The translations under genes and the position numbers were made by a program. From Melioribacter roseus (GTDB lineage Bacteria; Bacteroidota; Ignavibacteria; Ignavibacteriales; Melioribacteraceae), in the NCBI GenBank assembly GCA_020722005.1, contig DYLP01000015.1, positions 1-54,836 of the forward strand: a DNA stretch of 54,836 nucleotides. The letters run 5' to 3'. Below the pieces are notes generated by a model. That model was not told where the DNA came from. It was given only the letters and a program-made list of their open reading frames with translations, and did not search any database. This document shows, piece after piece, positions 18,472-27,477 of the stretch (position 1 is the stretch's first letter; the number at the start of each line of letters is the position of its first letter).

Positions 18472-19671
18472 TCAAACTAACATTTCAAGAGCATTCTTAA
18501 TTCTTTTAATTCCTTCTTCTAATCTTTCCATCGACGTCGAGAATGAAATCCTTATACAATTTTGATTTCCAAAAGCAATACCCGGAACAACTACAACACG
18601 AGCCACGTTCAAAAGAAAGAAAGAAAATTCGAATATATCGTTAATTGCTTTGCCGTTGAATTTCTTGCCGATATAATTCAATACATCAGGGAAAATATAA
18701 AACGCACCTTCGGGTTTTGTAGTTTTTATTCCTTCGATTGAGTTTAATTCTTTATAAAGAAAATCTCGCCTTCTTTCAAATTCTCTGCGCATAATTTCCA
18801 CGGAATCCTGAGGGCCCGTCAAAGCTTCCAGGGCTGCATATTGAGAAATAGTAGATGCGTTGGAAGTAGAATGACTTTGTACTTTAGACATTGCATTTAT
18901 AATATTGCGGTCAGCCGCTGCATATCCAATACGCCAGCCCGTCATCGAATAAGCTTTTGAATGTCCGTTTACTACAATAGTTCTCTTCTTAATTTCATCG
19001 CCCAGCGATGCCACACTTTCAAAATGAATATTGTCAAATATTATCTTCTCATAAATTTCGTCGGTTAAAATTAAATAATTCCCCATTCGAAGAACATCTT
19101 TCAAAGCGCCCAATTCGTTTTCATGAAATACGCTTCCTGTTGGATTCGACGGATTGCATAAAATCAACATCTTTGTCTTAGGAGTTAGAGAAGATTCCAA
19201 AAGTTCTGGAGTTAGTTTAAAACCCGATTCGATTGATGTATTAATAAAAACGGGATTGCCTCCGGCCAGTTTTACCATTTCCGGATAAGACACGTAATAG
19301 GGAGCCGGAATCAAAACGTCGTCGTCCTCTGCGACAGTTGCCTGTATAGCGTTATAAACACATTGCTTCGCTCCATTCGACACTATTATTTCATCAGCTG
19401 AATAGAAAAGTCCATTATCTCGTTCGAGTTTATCTGCAATTGCTTTACGGAGTTCAACTATGCCGGTATTTACTGTATATTTGGTTAAATTCCGTTCCAA
19501 TGCTTTTATTGCTGCATTTTTTATATTCTCTGGCGTCGGGAAATCCGGTTCGCCCACACTGAAGTCGACAATATCCTCCCCTTCAGCTCGCAATTCGATT
19601 GCTCTTTGTGCTATCTGCATCGTGAGCGACATAGCTGTTCGATTTATTCTGTCTGAAAATTTCAATTCCAT
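18472..19671 (-). CDS. PLP-dependent aminotransferase, aspartate-aminotransferase-like (class I)
   Basis: 399 residues, fold-type I. Features seen: VDFSVGEPDFPTP near the start, YEKIIFDN, the PLP-lysine motif NGHSKAYSMTGWRIGY (Lys near 237) and the substrate carboxylate-binding Arg near 377 (CIRISFSTS). This pattern fits bacterial AspC/AspAT subgroup Ib enzymes, which move amino groups between aspartate or aromatic amino acids and 2-oxoglutarate. The exact amino donor cannot be decided from sequence. A TATTTTTG promoter element lies 30 bases upstream, so the gene is probably transcribed independently of ccmB, which ends 66 bases before it. Confidence 0.92.
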   Translation of the reverse strand: MELKFSDRINRTAMSLTMQIAQRAIELRAEGEDIVDFSVGEPDFPTPENIKNAAIKALERNLTKYTVNTGIVELRKAIADKLERDNGLFYSADEIIVSNGAKQCVYNAIQATVAEDDDVLIPAPYYVSYPEMVKLAGGNPVFINTSIESGFKLTPELLESSLTPKTKMLILCNPSNPTGSVFHENELGALKDVLRMGNYLILTDEIYEKIIFDNIHFESVASLGDEIKKRTIVVNGHSKAYSMTGWRIGYAAADRNIINAMSKVQSHSTSNASTISQYAALEALTGPQDSVEIMRREFERRRDFLYKELNSIEGIKTTKPEGAFYIFPDVLNYIGKKFNGKAINDIFEFSFFLLNVARVVVVPGIAFGNQNCIRISFSTSMERLEEGIKRIKNALEMLV

Positions 19672-19701
19672 AATATGTAATTAAATAATTTTTTCAGTTT
19701 A

Positions 19702-19709
19702 CAAAAATA
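19702..19709 (-). promoter_or_regulatory. Candidate -7 element of the aminotransferase gene
   Basis: The minus strand reads TATTTTTG (TAnnTTTG), 30 bases before the ATG at 19671. No clear -33 element is seen at 19-21 bases. Confidence 0.4.
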
Positions 19710-19737
19710 ATAAATTAAGACTTCCTGCATTTGTGTT

Positions 19738-20397
19738 TTATTCTTTCCAGATAAAATCAAAAAGCAGGTACGAAGCCGTTGTCATGATTACATCGTATGA
19801 TACCAGCACGAGTATCTCAGTCATCGACTCGACCACACTATTTCCATCCATAGCAAATTTAGTAAGTTCTAGAAGAACTAAAATTAGCGGTAAAAGAATC
19901 GGAAATGAAAGCACCGGATAGAGAGTCCCCTTTGACGAGGCTTTTGAAATTATTGCCGCAATTATTGTAGAAGAAACAGCAATTCCCACATTCCCGAGCA
20001 GAAAAGCAATTAAAAACAGCAACAGGTTTTTAATAATAAAAGATTCGAATAGTATCATAAAGAGAAATGTTATAGCAAAGTTCATAAGAAATACAAGTAT
20101 GAGATTGTAAAGTAACTTGCCCGAAAAAATTGTGGATGGCGAGGCAATCAAATGAAGAGTAAGAGTCGTTCCCCGTTCTTCTTCCGAAACAAACGCTCTT
20201 GAAAGACCCGACATTGCAGAGAAGAAAATAACCACCCAGAGCAATCCCCCGGTCAAATATTCAGTTATCTTTTCGCTTCCTATCGAAAACATTATCACGC
20301 TAATGGTAACAAGAATAAACATCGACAATGCATTTAACGCATAACGAGTTCTCAGTTCCGATTCCCAGTCTTTTTTAAAGAGATGGTAAGCTTTCAT
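19738..20397 (-). CDS. ccmB: Heme exporter subunit CcmB
   Basis: 219 residues with six predicted membrane segments and little else. The N-terminal KDWESELRTRYALNAL stretch and the segment WVVIFFSAMSGLSRAFVSEEERGT fit CcmB, the permease of the CcmAB(C) ABC complex used in system I cytochrome c maturation. It starts 1 base after the ccmA stop, confirming the pairing. No ccmC, ccmE or ccmF is in the window. In this complex ATP hydrolysis releases holo-CcmE rather than pumping heme itself. Confidence 0.88.
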   Translation of the reverse strand: MKAYHLFKKDWESELRTRYALNALSMFILVTISVIMFSIGSEKITEYLTGGLLWVVIFFSAMSGLSRAFVSEEERGTTLTLHLIASPSTIFSGKLLYNLILVFLMNFAITFLFMILFESFIIKNLLLFLIAFLLGNVGIAVSSTIIAAIISKASSKGTLYPVLSFPILLPLILVLLELTKFAMDGNSVVESMTEILVLVSYDVIMTTASYLLFDFIWKE

Positions 20398-20398
20398 T

Positions 20399-21040
20399 CT
20401 AATTGCCGCTATTCTTATAGTTTTCCAGATTGATTATTTCGCCGCATAATTCCAGGTCAGATTCTTCATTCGATGCAATAATAAAGAGTTTTTCGTTTCT
20501 GTTTTTAGCAATAATTTCATAGACTTTTTCTTTTCCAGGAGCATCGAGATTGGAAGTGGGCTCGTCCAGAATGACCAGTTGAGGATTGTGAATTAAAGCG
20601 AAGATAAATTTCAAACGTTGCTTCATGCCAGAGGAATAACCTCTAATGACATCGTCTCTCCGCTTGTATAAATTAAATTCGCTCAAAAGGAAATCTGCAT
20701 ATGCTTCGTTAAATTTAACTCCTCTGATTTTTGAGAAGTAAATTAGGTTTTCATACGCAGTAAATTCATCATAAAGAAATAAATATGGCGAGACGAAACC
20801 GATGTAATTATGAAGTCGCTCATAATTTATTTCTTTTTCTCCGTCAAGATGAACAACTTTTCCTTTGGTTGGAGAAATCAAATTGGCTATAATTTTCACG
20901 ATTGTCGATTTTCCTGAGCCGTTAGGACCAGCGATGCCGTAAATATTGCCCGAATCGAAACGGTGATTGATGTTGTTAAAAACAAGTCTTCTGCCGAAGT
21001 ATTTTACCAGGTTGTTGAGAATTACGGTGTAATTATTCAT
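20399..21040 (-). CDS. ccmA: ABC transporter ATPase, CcmA-like
   Basis: 213 residues, a single nucleotide-binding domain. Walker A GPNGSGKST is at 38-46, the signature YSSGMKQ at 135-141 (SSGM instead of the usual SGGQ), and Walker B LVILDEPTS near 155-163. It pairs with the CcmB permease immediately downstream. The SSGMKQR signature is common in CcmA and antibiotic-type exporters. Its start overlaps the end of the metalloprotease gene by 8 bases, an odd genomic partner for a cytochrome maturation gene. Confidence 0.87.
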   Translation of the reverse strand: MNNYTVILNNLVKYFGRRLVFNNINHRFDSGNIYGIAGPNGSGKSTIVKIIANLISPTKGKVVHLDGEKEINYERLHNYIGFVSPYLFLYDEFTAYENLIYFSKIRGVKFNEAYADFLLSEFNLYKRRDDVIRGYSSGMKQRLKFIFALIHNPQLVILDEPTSNLDAPGKEKVYEIIAKNRNEKLFIIASNEESDLELCGEIINLENYKNSGN

Positions 21041-22646
21041 TAATCACCACAAATTTTCCTTTTTTTGTATCATCGTCTGTCTTGATTACGTAAAAGTAGA
21101 CACCTGAAGGAATTCTTTTGCCGCCATTATCGAAAACGTTCCACTTAACGAGATTTTTATCCGATACCAGCACCTGGTGTTCGCCCGAATATATTAGATC
21201 CATATCGATCGAAAAAATATAAAGGTCTGCCATTCCACTTATAGAACGCGGTGCCGGTAAATAAATAAAGTCATACGAAGAATAATTAAACGGTTGTGGG
21301 AATGGAAATTCTTCTTCGGTCAGTATAGTTGTAGAGTCCATTAATCGATTATTCAACACAGAATTTTCTGTAATCAGAAAAGAAGACTGGCAAATCAATT
21401 TGGAATAATAATTATTGGTAATCCATCTGTAGCCGCCGTCGTCATGGTCTGCAAGGTAATACGTAAGTGGTAAATCGGACGAAGGATTTTGCACACCATT
21501 TGTAACGTCACTGTTTGTGAGAATCGTAGTGAGTGTGTCGGTAAGCGATATGAAGGAAATATAATTCACCGAGGCGGGTCTCGTATTAATATCTACCGAA
21601 ACGATCGGCTTGTCGAAATTGATGTTCATCAAAGGTTTAATTAAAGGATAGTTTTCCGCTTCTTCGAAAAATTTACCAGGCTTTGATCTGTATCCCGTAA
21701 AATAAATCCAGTTTGAGAACTCGGCGAATTCCTTTTTGAAATCGGAACCGTATTCCTTAATTGCATCGGCTATTGCATAAAGAGCCCGCTCATCTTTCAT
21801 TAATTCCCATGTTCTTTTTAGAATATCGAAGCCGAACCTGTCTTTTAAAAATATGTTCCAGATAGCAAGGTTATAGCCGCTGTTCTGAGAAAACGAACGA
21901 TGGGTATTGATAAAATACGAATAAATGTAAGCATAGTAGTCGTTGATATCATCAAAGACAAACTCTTCCATCGCAGTAGAAGAAAGTTCATGATAATACT
22001 GGTCAGTCGACCTGTAGATATAGTTGCCCACTTGAATGGCATGATGGAATTCGTGGGCTACCGAAACTCGAGCACCGTCAATTCCCGCAGTGTAATAACC
22101 ATCGAAGTCATTGTCGATAAGAATGTAACTTGTGTATGTTTCTTCTCCTATTAAATCTTCAATACGAGTTTCTCCATAGAGACCTCCACTCATGTTCTGA
22201 ATGTAGATGTCGTACTTATCGTCTCCTCCTTCGTTGTCTTTAGGTGGCGGCGGATAACCCAAAATATTAATTTCATAATTGTATGCAGAATCGAGTGCTT
22301 CCGATAATAAATTTAAATCGTAGGCAGGTTTGTGTAAACCTGATTTATTGAAATGGATCCGGAATAAACCTGATTTTGTTACTATACTTGAGTCCGTCTG
22401 TGGTCTACTCATATACGAAGACAAAACCTGCTGTCGTTTTATGCTAAATTTCGAAAAGTTCTGTTTAATTTGATTATAGATACCTGTTCCACACCTGACA
22501 TAGTCACCCGACAATGAAGCAATAGTTTTTAATTCAGTTGAGCGTTCCCCCCGCGTATAAAGAAAAAAATTGTACAGTGAATCTAGATTTTGTGCATAAG
22601 AATCGAATGCTACAAAAATGGCAATAAGAATAAACAACTTCTTCAT
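21033..22646 (-). CDS. Secreted metalloprotease, MXAN_6640-like, with T9SS sorting domain
   Basis: 537 residues. A signal peptide ends near DSYAQ. A zinc-protease motif HEFHHAIQ near residues 198-205, followed about 25 residues later by a Glu-containing AMEEF segment, gives the gluzincin-type pattern typical of the MXAN_6640 family. The C-terminal 80 residues carry a FlgD-like/T9SS type A sorting domain (WNVFDNGGKRIPSGVYFYVI) ending in GKFVVINE. The product is therefore probably exported through the type IX secretion system and may be surface-bound. It overlaps the FG-GAP gene upstream by 4 bases and ccmA downstream by 8 bases. Substrates are unknown. Confidence 0.82.
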   Translation of the reverse strand: MKKLFILIAIFVAFDSYAQNLDSLYNFFLYTRGERSTELKTIASLSGDYVRCGTGIYNQIKQNFSKFSIKRQQVLSSYMSRPQTDSSIVTKSGLFRIHFNKSGLHKPAYDLNLLSEALDSAYNYEINILGYPPPPKDNEGGDDKYDIYIQNMSGGLYGETRIEDLIGEETYTSYILIDNDFDGYYTAGIDGARVSVAHEFHHAIQVGNYIYRSTDQYYHELSSTAMEEFVFDDINDYYAYIYSYFINTHRSFSQNSGYNLAIWNIFLKDRFGFDILKRTWELMKDERALYAIADAIKEYGSDFKKEFAEFSNWIYFTGYRSKPGKFFEEAENYPLIKPLMNINFDKPIVSVDINTRPASVNYISFISLTDTLTTILTNSDVTNGVQNPSSDLPLTYYLADHDDGGYRWITNNYYSKLICQSSFLITENSVLNNRLMDSTTILTEEEFPFPQPFNYSSYDFIYLPAPRSISGMADLYIFSIDMDLIYSGEHQVLVSDKNLVKWNVFDNGGKRIPSGVYFYVIKTDDDTKKGKFVVINE

Positions 22647-24775
22647 CTAATTATTCTCAATTTAATAAAGTTATTTTCGGACCCTGACGTATAAAGTATC
22701 AGGTCAGTATTATTTTTAAAGGGCTTTGAAATATAATTATTAACTGATTCAGAATCCAAAACAGTATCTGTTATAGCTGATTTATAATTTTCTTTCACTA
22801 CAATTTTTTTTAATTTTTTTGTCAATGCATCGATGAAATATATCGCAAATCGATTCCCTGTTTTCTTGAATTGAAAAGAGGATTCTTCAGGTCGTATATC
22901 TTTTAATTCATATTTGAATATCTTTTCATCCTTGAGGATGATTAATTTGGTGTTCTTTCTTTCAGTAAGTATAATTACCTTAATCAATTCGTTTGATTCT
23001 CTGTCGTTATAACACTCAAGTTTAATTTTACTGAAAGCGGATAGATTAAAAGTGCCCAGCGCGACGCTGTCCTCTCTTGCAGCCAATCTTTTTATTTCTT
23101 TTTTTATCAATACAAGGTTGTCGTTCTTATTAATTAACGAATAGACAGTAGGATACGTTTCATACACAAGCGCAGCAGCCAGCACATTACTCCCCGCACT
23201 ATCCGACCCAGCTTGCACAAATCTGAAATCCCTATAATCATAAGTTTCGAGCAGCAATTTCGATTTACTTTCCGTCACAGTATAAATTCTTTGCCTATCT
23301 TCTAATCGGTCATTGAATAAAAGCAGGTCACTAATTCTTCCTTTTGTGTAGAGAATTCTTCGCGTTGGCTTGAACGAATCGAGTCTCAAAATTTCAATTA
23401 ATGATGTGTTGGGATTGTAAAAATAGAAATCGATCTTATTTTTACGTTTGACGCTTTTAACTATGCTGTAACTATTCTGAAGAGGAAATCGATAAAGCGT
23501 ATTGGGAATCGATCTTTTGTTAAGAGCCAACAAAATCAGGTGATTAGTGTTTTTATCAATGAAAAAGAAGGCTTCCGGATTAATTTTATCTTCCGATATT
23601 ATTCCCAGCGAACTCACCTCGGAACCGTAGTTTATTAAATTAAGGTCATCAATCGTTTTTATTTTCGACAGAATGACAATCTTACCATTTCTTAAGAGAA
23701 GCGCAATTTTGTTGATGCCTCCTTCCTTATAAACTGCAAAATCTACTAAATTTTTGTCCTTATAAATCAGCAACGGTTCAAAAAAATCGAAACCAGATTT
23801 GCCAGATAATAGATACAATTTACCTTCGGAGTAATGTGCAAACAGAATATCGTTGATGCCGTCGTCATTAAAATCAGCTATACTCAAATCATCTGATTCA
23901 TCATTAAGCTCGAAGTCAATCGTATTACGAAAAGATGAAACTGTATCGCCGATAAAAATGTGGAATCGGTTTCTGGATGAAATTAATAAATCCGTAAATC
24001 CGTCAGAATTAATGTCCGAAGCTAGCAGTTTTTTGGGGTAATCGGACAGTGCAATTTTTCGCGATTCGGAAAAAATAAATTCCTGCTTGTTATAAAAGAA
24101 TACAAGTTGATTTGAAAAAAGATCGTGGGCAACGATGTCAGTAAATCCATCGTAGTCAAGGTCCACTGGAACAATCAGAGGAAAAACTCTCTTCTTCATA
24201 ATTTGAAAAAGTGAGAAACGGTTTCCATTATTCTTAATCAAAGTTAAGCCTTCGAAGGAATAACCGCTTACAACTATTTCCTTCTTCCCATCATTATCGA
24301 GGTCGACACAGGTTATGTTCGATGGGATATCGTCAAACTTTTTAATTTTCTTTCTTGAAAGAATGCCGTTTTTCGAAAAAGTTACTAGCCCTACTTCCCT
24401 GCTTTTTCTGGAAAGCCAGCAATAGATATTTGCATTTTTAGTTGAGTTACAGATATCGAGATTATTAAGTGGGCTTACGGTATTAAAGAAGTAATGTTTA
24501 TTGTTCGAAACAACCGCCATTAAATTCTTTTTATTATTTAAAAGCATAAATTCTCTGGAGCCGTTTCGATCTAGGTCGGCAGGAATAATCATATCGGGGA
24601 TAAATGCTGTATTTTCTTTAAAGCCCTCGAAAAGAATGTCTGCTTTACAAAATCCGTTTATGGGAATTTGAGCAGAAAGATAAGAGACGGATAAGTGAAA
24701 AACGAGCAGAAGTTTAAGCAGTACCGAGTCTTTGTTTGCGTCGTTGTAGAGCTTCCTCGTAGCGTTTTTGTTCAT
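22643..24775 (-). CDS. FG-GAP/VCBS repeat protein, exported
   Basis: About 710 residues from the ATG at 24775. Repeated calcium-binding-like loops occur at VDLDNDGKKEIVV, VDLDYDGFTDIVA, SDINSDGFTDLLI and ADFNDDGINDILF, marking FG-GAP/VCBS blades of a beta-propeller. A hydrophobic secretion segment (LLKLLLVFHLSVSYLSAQ) precedes them. The start is uncertain. The ATG at 24775 lies inside the thioesterase gene and leaves a long polar N-terminus, another ATG lies at 24832, and a CTG at 24721 would give a textbook signal peptide next to the upstream stop. The downstream metalloprotease starts within its stop codon region, so the two are co-expressed. Surface adhesin or protease partner is inference. 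Confidence 0.72.
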   Translation of the reverse strand: MNKNATRKLYNDANKDSVLLKLLLVFHLSVSYLSAQIPINGFCKADILFEGFKENTAFIPDMIIPADLDRNGSREFMLLNNKKNLMAVVSNNKHYFFNTVSPLNNLDICNSTKNANIYCWLSRKSREVGLVTFSKNGILSRKKIKKFDDIPSNITCVDLDNDGKKEIVVSGYSFEGLTLIKNNGNRFSLFQIMKKRVFPLIVPVDLDYDGFTDIVAHDLFSNQLVFFYNKQEFIFSESRKIALSDYPKKLLASDINSDGFTDLLISSRNRFHIFIGDTVSSFRNTIDFELNDESDDLSIADFNDDGINDILFAHYSEGKLYLLSGKSGFDFFEPLLIYKDKNLVDFAVYKEGGINKIALLLRNGKIVILSKIKTIDDLNLINYGSEVSSLGIISEDKINPEAFFFIDKNTNHLILLALNKRSIPNTLYRFPLQNSYSIVKSVKRKNKIDFYFYNPNTSLIEILRLDSFKPTRRILYTKGRISDLLLFNDRLEDRQRIYTVTESKSKLLLETYDYRDFRFVQAGSDSAGSNVLAAALVYETYPTVYSLINKNDNLVLIKKEIKRLAAREDSVALGTFNLSAFSKIKLECYNDRESNELIKVIILTERKNTKLIILKDEKIFKYELKDIRPEESSFQFKKTGNRFAIYFIDALTKKLKKIVVKENYKSAITDTVLDSESVNNYISKPFKNNTDLILYTSGSENNFIKLRIIR

Positions 24776-25190
24776 CGAGAGTTTCCGGTAGTATTTCACT
24801 GGTTTCAACAGGCTTACCATTTTCATCCACACTTACAAAAGTTAAAAAAGCCGAGTTTGTATGTATTTTTTTCCGTTCTATAAAAGATTCTGCGTAGACT
24901 TCGACTCCTACTTCCATCGAAGTTTTAAATGCCCTGTTAACAGATGCCACCAAAGTTACAACTTCACCAATTTTAATCGGGTGATGGAAATCAATCCTGT
25001 CGACAGAAGCTGTAACGCAAACTCTATTGGAATGTTTAGCGGCGGAAAGTGCGGCACAGATATCAATCCAGTGCATCAACTGTCCTCCAAGTAAATATCC
25101 CAGTTGATTTGCATGGTTCGGCAGAACCAATTCGGTCATCGTTACAGTAGAATCTTTAACTTTCTTAATTTGCTTTTGCCGTAAGTCCAT
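24714..25190 (-). CDS. Acyl-CoA thioesterase, hotdog fold (YciA/BACH type)
   Basis: 158 residues, one hotdog domain. The motif LPNHANQLGYLLGGQLMHWIDICAALSAAKH, with the Asn near 27 and Asp near 42, fits the YciA/cytosolic acyl-CoA hydrolase family. These enzymes cleave short to long acyl-CoA to free acid and CoA. The FHHPIKIGEVVTL stretch is also typical. The last 30 residues are basic (QRRKQRLGTA). The gene overlaps the end of bamD by 26 bases, an unusual partner, and its own 3' end underlies the start of the FG-GAP gene. Chain-length preference is unknown. Confidence 0.9.
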   Translation of the reverse strand: MDLRQKQIKKVKDSTVTMTELVLPNHANQLGYLLGGQLMHWIDICAALSAAKHSNRVCVTASVDRIDFHHPIKIGEVVTLVASVNRAFKTSMEVGVEVYAESFIERKKIHTNSAFLTFVSVDENGKPVETSEILPETLDEQKRYEEALQRRKQRLGTA

Positions 25191-25920
25191 TTAATTCCGC
25201 CTGTAATTTTTCGATTTCGCCAGCTCTTCCGTCATTTGGGTAGCGCTCAAGAAAAATTGCTATATCGTTTAGTGCATCGTTATTCATTCCGCGCCTTACC
25301 TCAATCTGAATTTTACGATATAGAGCCAGCGGGGCGTATTTTGTATCGTGATATGTTTCGACAACAAAATCGTAATACTTCATTGCAGCTCTTTCGTATT
25401 CCATCTTTTCATAAATTACACCACTTTCGTATTCTTTTCTTGCGAGCTTGTCATTCAACTCAATAATTTTTTTTTCGGCTTCTTCTACTTTTGGATTTGC
25501 CGGGAAAATATCGATGAAAGCCTGGAATTCTTCAATTGCTTTTTTAGTGTACGATTGGTCTAACTGAAACGGTGGCGAGAGGTTATAATACGAATCAGCA
25601 AGCATGAACTGCGCGTCTGGCACATTGGGACTTGTGGCATAATTTTGAATCAACTTACTGAATTCGTACGCTGCCAGAAGAAATTGCTCTCTTTTATAAT
25701 AAGTCATCGCCAGATAATATTGAGCGTCGTCGCTTACAGTACTGCCTGGAAACTGGAGCAATATGCTGTTAAATTCAAGAATAGCCTGCTCGTAATCCTC
25801 GCTTTCATACAATTTCATTGCATAAGCAAAATATTCTTCGGCGTTGAATTTTGACGTGTCTACCATTCCAGAACAGGCTGTAACAATCAAAGCAATTACT
25901 AATAATCTCTTATAAGACAT
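25165..25920 (-). CDS. bamD: Outer membrane assembly lipoprotein BamD
   Basis: 251 residues from the ATG at 25920. The lipobox VTAC (Cys16) follows a short hydrophobic run. TPR pairs fill the mature protein (YAMKLYESEDYEQAILEFNSILLQFPGS; AQYYLAMTYYKREQFLLAAYEFSKLI), the architecture of BamD. BamD works with BamA in inserting beta-barrels into the outer membrane, which matters here given the many barrel proteins nearby. Upstream in-frame ATGs at 25968 and 25935 are rejected: the promoter TTTC-N20-TATTTTTG overlaps the first and predicts transcription starting near 25939. The alternative name is a YfiO-like TPR lipoprotein. Confidence 0.88.
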   Translation of the reverse strand: MSYKRLLVIALIVTACSGMVDTSKFNAEEYFAYAMKLYESEDYEQAILEFNSILLQFPGSTVSDDAQYYLAMTYYKREQFLLAAYEFSKLIQNYATSPNVPDAQFMLADSYYNLSPPFQLDQSYTKKAIEEFQAFIDIFPANPKVEEAEKKIIELNDKLARKEYESGVIYEKMEYERAAMKYYDFVVETYHDTKYAPLALYRKIQIEVRRGMNNDALNDIAIFLERYPNDGRAGEIEKLQAELNGLTAKAN

Positions 25921-25945
25921 AAAATGAATTTCCATTTTTAAATAA

Positions 25946-25977
25946 CAAAAATATGCAAAGATTACCACTTAAAGAAA
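25946..25977 (-). promoter_or_regulatory. Bacteroidota-type promoter of bamD
   Basis: The minus strand reads TTTC, 20 bases, then TATTTTTG. The -7 half is an exact TAnnTTTG match and the -33 half differs from TTTG in one base. The same TTTC-N20-TATTTTTG arrangement occurs ahead of rimO. Confidence 0.55.
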
Positions 25978-25978
25978 T

Positions 25979-26557
25979 TTAATTGCTTCTAACGGTAAAG
26001 AACAAAATAACAGAAGTAATCAACGTTGCAACAATTAAAACCGGTTGCAGGAAATCCTTAAATTTTGTTTTATATGGCAGTGCGCCATGTTCTACTGGCA
26101 ATTGCAACAAGTAGTTGACGGCATAATCGTCGTACAAAATCGTGTCTTTTACTGTCCCGGAAAATAAGGTATTTTCAAAACCCGATTTTTCGGGATATAT
26201 CAACATCCCCCTCATAATCAAATTGCGTTCTATAAAATCGTCTCCCCAAAAACCGCCGTCAATTAATGAATATGACGCCGAGGCATCATTAACAACCAGA
26301 ATAATTTTATTTTCGCTGCCGTTGTTCTTATAATGAAATTTATCCTTGAAATAATCTATAAAATATGGTTTCAATCCTTCAAGTTTACGTGGAAGCGATA
26401 TAATTAAATTATAATCAGACGACGCTGAAAATAGCTGATTATATTCATTTAACGATTTATCGATTAATTCAGTAAGTATTTTTTCCTGCGATAAGTTAGT
26501 GTTGAAAGCTCCACAAAAAAGAAGAAGAATCAATATTTTTTTGTAAAGGTGCAACAT
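25979..26557 (-). CDS. Unknown exported protein with C-terminal membrane anchor
   Basis: 192 residues; I do not recognise a family. An N-terminal signal segment (about 5-23) ends near NLSQ. A soluble part of about 135 residues contains the strand-like stretches YNLIISLP and NKIILVVND. A single membrane helix near the C-terminus (VLIVATLITSVILFFTV) ends in a short RSN tail. The predicted topology is a periplasmic domain tethered to the inner membrane. Its ATG overlaps the htpX stop by one base (TAATG), so it is made together with the HtpX protease. It could be an accessory of HtpX-mediated membrane quality control, but that is only inference from position. Confidence 0.6.
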   Translation of the reverse strand: MLHLYKKILILLLFCGAFNTNLSQEKILTELIDKSLNEYNQLFSASSDYNLIISLPRKLEGLKPYFIDYFKDKFHYKNNGSENKIILVVNDASASYSLIDGGFWGDDFIERNLIMRGMLIYPEKSGFENTLFSGTVKDTILYDDYAVNYLLQLPVEHGALPYKTKFKDFLQPVLIVATLITSVILFFTVRSN

Positions 26558-27408
26558 TATCTTCGACCGTCGGCAATTTCTCTGAGTCGTTTAATTCTTT
26601 CTTCAATTGGCGGATGAGTCGAGAATAATTTAGCGAACGATTTACCCGAAAGCGGGCTGACAATAAACATATGCGCTGTCGATTCCCTAACGGTTCTCAT
26701 CGGAATAACTTCATTGGCTCTCGAGAGTTTATCAAGAGCCGAAGCAAGTCCTAACGGGTTTCCAGAAATCAATGCGCCGCCTTCGTCAGCCATAAATTCC
26801 CGCGAGCGTGATATTGCCAATTGTATGAGCATTGCGGCAATAGGTGCAATAATAATCAAAGCAAGCTCATAGAAAATATTGCCGTCTCTGTCGTCGTTTC
26901 TGCTTCCACCGAACATTGCTGCCCATCCAGCCATCCTTGCAATCAATGTAATCGTGCCGACCAGCGTAGCTGCTATTGTACCAACGAGAATATCCCGATT
27001 TTTAACATGTGTCAATTCGTGAGCAATTACTCCTTCAAGTTCGTCTTCAGACAGTATATTCATAATTCCCGTAGTTACCGCTACTGCACTGTTTGCAGGA
27101 TTTCGTCCTGTGGCAAATGCATTCGGGGTCTGTGAGTCAATTACATAAACTTTAGGCATTGGCAAATTTGCTTTCGATGCAAGATTTTCAACAATTCTGT
27201 AGAGGACCGGATATTCGGCACGCGTAACTTCTTTTGCATGATACATTGATAATACTATTTTATCCGAAAACCAATATGAGCCAAAATTTAATAATAACGA
27301 AAAAATAAAGGCAATTGTCATTCCGGTTTGACCACCCAGAAGATTGCCAACGAGCAGGAAGAGTATCATCATAACTGCCATTAAAGCAGCTGTTTTAAAT
27401 CCGTTCAT
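26557..27408 (-). CDS. htpX: Membrane metalloprotease HtpX
   Basis: 283 residues. Two N-terminal membrane segments precede the zinc motif HELTHVKN near residue 130; the third ligand lies in the ADEGGALISG segment near 205. Two further hydrophobic helices lie between them. The VIDSQTPNAFATGRNP motif is characteristic of HtpX. It degrades misfolded inner-membrane proteins alongside FtsH and is often stress-induced. The ATG follows AAAGGTG at a good distance. The upstream 150 bases contain paired hairpins that could affect its expression. It is followed directly by the unknown anchored protein. Confidence 0.95.
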   Translation of the reverse strand: MNGFKTAALMAVMMILFLLVGNLLGGQTGMTIAFIFSLLLNFGSYWFSDKIVLSMYHAKEVTRAEYPVLYRIVENLASKANLPMPKVYVIDSQTPNAFATGRNPANSAVAVTTGIMNILSEDELEGVIAHELTHVKNRDILVGTIAATLVGTITLIARMAGWAAMFGGSRNDDRDGNIFYELALIIIAPIAAMLIQLAISRSREFMADEGGALISGNPLGLASALDKLSRANEVIPMRTVRESTAHMFIVSPLSGKSFAKLFSTHPPIEERIKRLREIADGRR

Positions 27409-27444
27409 ACTTCACCTTTCAATTTGTTTTTTGAATCTAACATT

Positions 27445-27477
27445 TTCTACACAAATGATGTTCCATCAAATGTAGAA
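27445..27477. other. Inverted repeat upstream of htpX, downstream of the R-M genes
   Basis: The arms TTCTACA (27445-27451) and TGTAGAA (27471-27477) are perfect complements. Inside them GATG (27457-27460) and CATC (27464-27467) enclose a 3-base loop. A second hairpin, TGAGG-TTTT-CCTCA, lies at 27493-27506. Neither is followed by a strong T run. They may end the restriction-modification transcript or fold the htpX leader. Confidence 0.4.

Noticed and set aside
25921-25968. Longer bamD start at 25968
   Set aside because: It would overlap the promoter element at 25946-25953 and place polar residues before the lipoprotein leader.
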